A stretch of DNA of 64,000 bases, taken from the NCBI GenBank assembly GCA_037127315.1, contig JBBBDQ010001270.1:845001-909000 (forward strand), written 5' to 3'. The notes beneath the pieces are model-generated. The model was not told the DNA's origin, made no database searches, and was given only the letters and a program-made list of their open reading frames with translations. The stretch is from Ascarosepion bandense. Its lineage: Eukaryota; Mollusca; Cephalopoda; Sepiida; Sepiidae. Within the stretch, counting starts at the first letter, position 1. Each line of letters opens with the position of its first letter. The position numbers and the translations under genes are program-made. Shown here piece by piece: positions 62,216 through 64,000 of this stretch.

Positions 62216-62465
62216 AGATCAACTCGTCTGTTATCTTAAGCCGAAACAGGTTTAGATTGCGACAGGTTGCTTACAATAACCGCTCTTGCTAAGCGAACTT
62301 CTACCTAAGCAATGATCGGGTTCGACACTTCTCATCATCCATTATCAAACGGGACCTGGTGTTTTCAACGTGACTTGATCGGAGATAATACGAAGTGAAA
62401 TATATTTACGCATTTTCACAAAAGAATTAATTTAAATTATAAAGAATTATTTAAATTACAAAAGA
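62175..62465 (+). repeat. Direct duplication, copy 1
   Basis: ATGATCGCCAAGCGTATATC through GTTGCTTACAATA, TCATCATCCATTATC, TTGATCGGAGAT, ATTTACGCATTTTCACAAAA recurs at 62599-62880. It begins inside the SINE 3' end. Confidence 0.88.
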
Positions 62466-62598
62466 ACCATTCTATTTTCATTTAGAATTATCCACATGTC
62501 AATAAATACTAAACATAGTATTAAATACATCATTTCTTTTAAAAAACTGGGGTGGTCTAATAATTATAGCCGGCAGTGTATCTGTATATATATATATA

Positions 62599-62880
62599 TG
62601 ATCGCCAAGCGTGTATCATGCATGGTACTTAAGAGATCAACTCGTCTGTTATTTGAAGCCGCAACAATTTTAGATTGCAACAGGTTGCTTACAATACCAG
62701 ATCTTGCTAAGCACACCCCTACCTCAGCAATGATGTTTCGACAATGCTCATCATCCATTATCGAACGGGAACTAGTGTTTTCAACTTGACTTGATCGGAG
62801 ATGAGACGAAAGGAAATATATTTACGCATTTTCACAAAAGAGTCAACTTAAATTATTACGAATTATTTAAATTCCAGCTT
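62599..62880 (+). repeat. Direct duplication, copy 2
   Basis: Second copy, 424 bp downstream, at roughly 85-88% identity by eye, directly after an AT run. It carries the same piece of SINE tail at its start, so the duplicated unit is SINE tail plus flank. Confidence 0.88.
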
Positions 62881-62989
62881 ATAATGTATTCGTAATATGA
62901 CGAACGAGTGGGCAAGTGCAATAAAAATGACGACAAAATATTTATTTCCATTTGCCGTCTAAAATAACAACAACATATATATGTATGCA

Positions 62990-63389
62990 ATAGGAAATTC
63001 TACGTAAATTTACGAAACCTCCATTAACTAACATATTTGAACTTTTATTTGTTTTAACATTATTATTTTTAATGGATACTCGTAGTTGAGTAGATACACT
63101 GTTTATTTTATATATATATATATATATATGTACATGAAATTATTTGTTTGAACATTATTTTTCATTGATACTCGTATTTAAGTACATATTCTGTTTATAA
63201 TCAAACAGTATATATATTTATTTCTACGGATTGATTATTTAAGATAAATTTTTATTACGAAATGTGCGCCATATAATACTGTTTAATTAAAAACAGAATA
63301 TCTACTTAAATACGAGTATCGATAAAGATAATGTTCAAACAATTCATTTCAAATTGTCGGTTGTTTATAACCAAAATTCGTTAATTTCC

Positions 63390-63395
<6 letters not shown>
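62990..63395. mobile_element. Foldback elements, one partial and one two-arm copy
   Basis: A partial arm (62990-63105, ATGGATACTCGTAGTTGAGT) is followed by an AT run and a complete copy (63140-63395): CATTGATACTCGTATTTAAG at the left and TACTTAAATACGAGTATCGA at the right. The outer GTCGGTTGTTTATAACC and CCAAAATTCGTTAATTTCC match the outer end at 54704-54740. Confidence 0.82.
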
Positions 63396-63427
<32 letters not shown>

Positions 63428-63824
63428 GTCTGGCCACTCATATTCGAGTATACCCGTCTACCGGAGCAGCTAGGTAATCCCTATTGTAGACGCCTGCTTT
63501 GGGGCACACGTGTGTTTGTTCAACGCTCACAGAGCCCGCCTGTGGTTTATATTGAAACTATGCTGAGCGGACCATAGTTGCAGTTTTTGGGAGAGAGAGT
63601 GTTATCTAGTATGCGCAACAGTTTGAACAAAGCCATGACGCTCAAATCCTCAGTCACGATGACTTGTGACTTTGAGCTAACGCAAACATCAATGGCTCCT
63701 CAAATAGATCCGTCTACATAATTTCACTCACAGGACATGGGTCGACTCGTAGTATGGTTTTCAGGCACTTTCCAGAAGAATTCTACTCCTCCATACCAAT
63801 ACCAAGAAGTACCCTTCCTTAGAA

Positions 63825-63825
<1 letters not shown>
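63396..63825. other. No gene recognised
   Basis: About 400 bp, more GC-balanced than its surroundings, between two AT runs (63393-63424 and 63826-63872). It could be one discrete element bounded by AT runs, but I see no terminal repeats or ORF. Confidence 0.4.

Positions 63826-63872
<47 letters not shown>
63826..63872. repeat. (AT)n microsatellite
   Basis: About 23 AT units; unassigned AT-rich sequence follows to the window end. Confidence 0.95.
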
Positions 63873-63874
<2 letters not shown>

Positions 63875-64000
63875 TAATAAATGTACAATGGTCTTTATTA
63901 TATGAGATATGATATTAATATATATTCTTCACTACTCGACGACATAATTATTGCAAAAAAAAAGAGAAAACATGCAACTAGAGCTTTCATAAATGATAGC

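Overview
The window looks like gene-poor, AT-rich DNA from a metazoan, most likely a cephalopod of the octopus type. That assignment is an inference. It rests on the repeat community: several clades of non-LTR retrotransposon, Penelope-like elements, tRNA- and 5S-derived SINEs, mariner relatives, a Helitron-like family, very long (AT)n, (TATC)n and (GAAA)n microsatellites, and a SINE tail that recalls octopus repeats. I found no exon of a host gene I could support. Nearly every protein-like reading frame is a decayed mobile element or low-complexity sequence.

Layout. 0-16 kb: LINE 3' ends, RTE-clade LINE fragments, a Penelope-like GIY-YIG remnant (2.7-3.3 kb), a mariner-derived MITE in an (AT)n tract, a Helitron-like element (7.1-7.8 kb), a pogo/Tigger-like DNA transposon broken by a LINE (8.2-9.6 kb), 5S-rRNA-like plus tRNA-like composite SINEs (12.4-13.4 kb), and an inverted-repeat Penelope-type element carrying hammerhead-like motifs (13.5-14.0 kb). 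16-23 kb: a polypyrimidine block, three tandem GC-rich 243-bp units full of stem-loops in a possible LTR, and more LINE ends. 23-39 kb: an internally deleted mariner, six successive RTE copies (24.5-35.7 kb), a Helitron-like copy split by a 5S-derived SINE with target duplication (33.0-34.0 kb), and an RTE copy with an in-frame 105-bp tandem expansion (37.6-38.0 kb). 39-48 kb: LINE ends, foldback elements, SINEs, tetranucleotide arrays, and about 2 kb of almost pure polypurine sequence (46.1-48.2 kb). 48.6-52 kb: two head-to-tail copies of an R2/R4-superfamily LINE joined through TTA-rich sequence. 52-64 kb: a tRNA-like head followed by a canonical-looking hammerhead core, a full-length dead mariner (53.4-54.5 kb), foldback elements, a triplicated 180-bp satellite with a LINE in one unit, a piggyBac-type MITE, SINEs and minisatellites.

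How it works together. This is a stratigraphy of nested insertions rather than a pathway. RTE copies share a 3' end and a GAA tail. The jockey/CR1-like copies share a 3' end. SINEs and MITEs were presumably mobilised by partners such as these. The most interesting candidate is a modular unit seen at three loci: a tRNA-like Pol III head followed in the same orientation by a TGAAGA / stem / GAAA hammerhead-like core. A second hammerhead-like family shows covarying stem I pairs at two loci. Ribozyme activity is untested here, and several copies have damaged cores.
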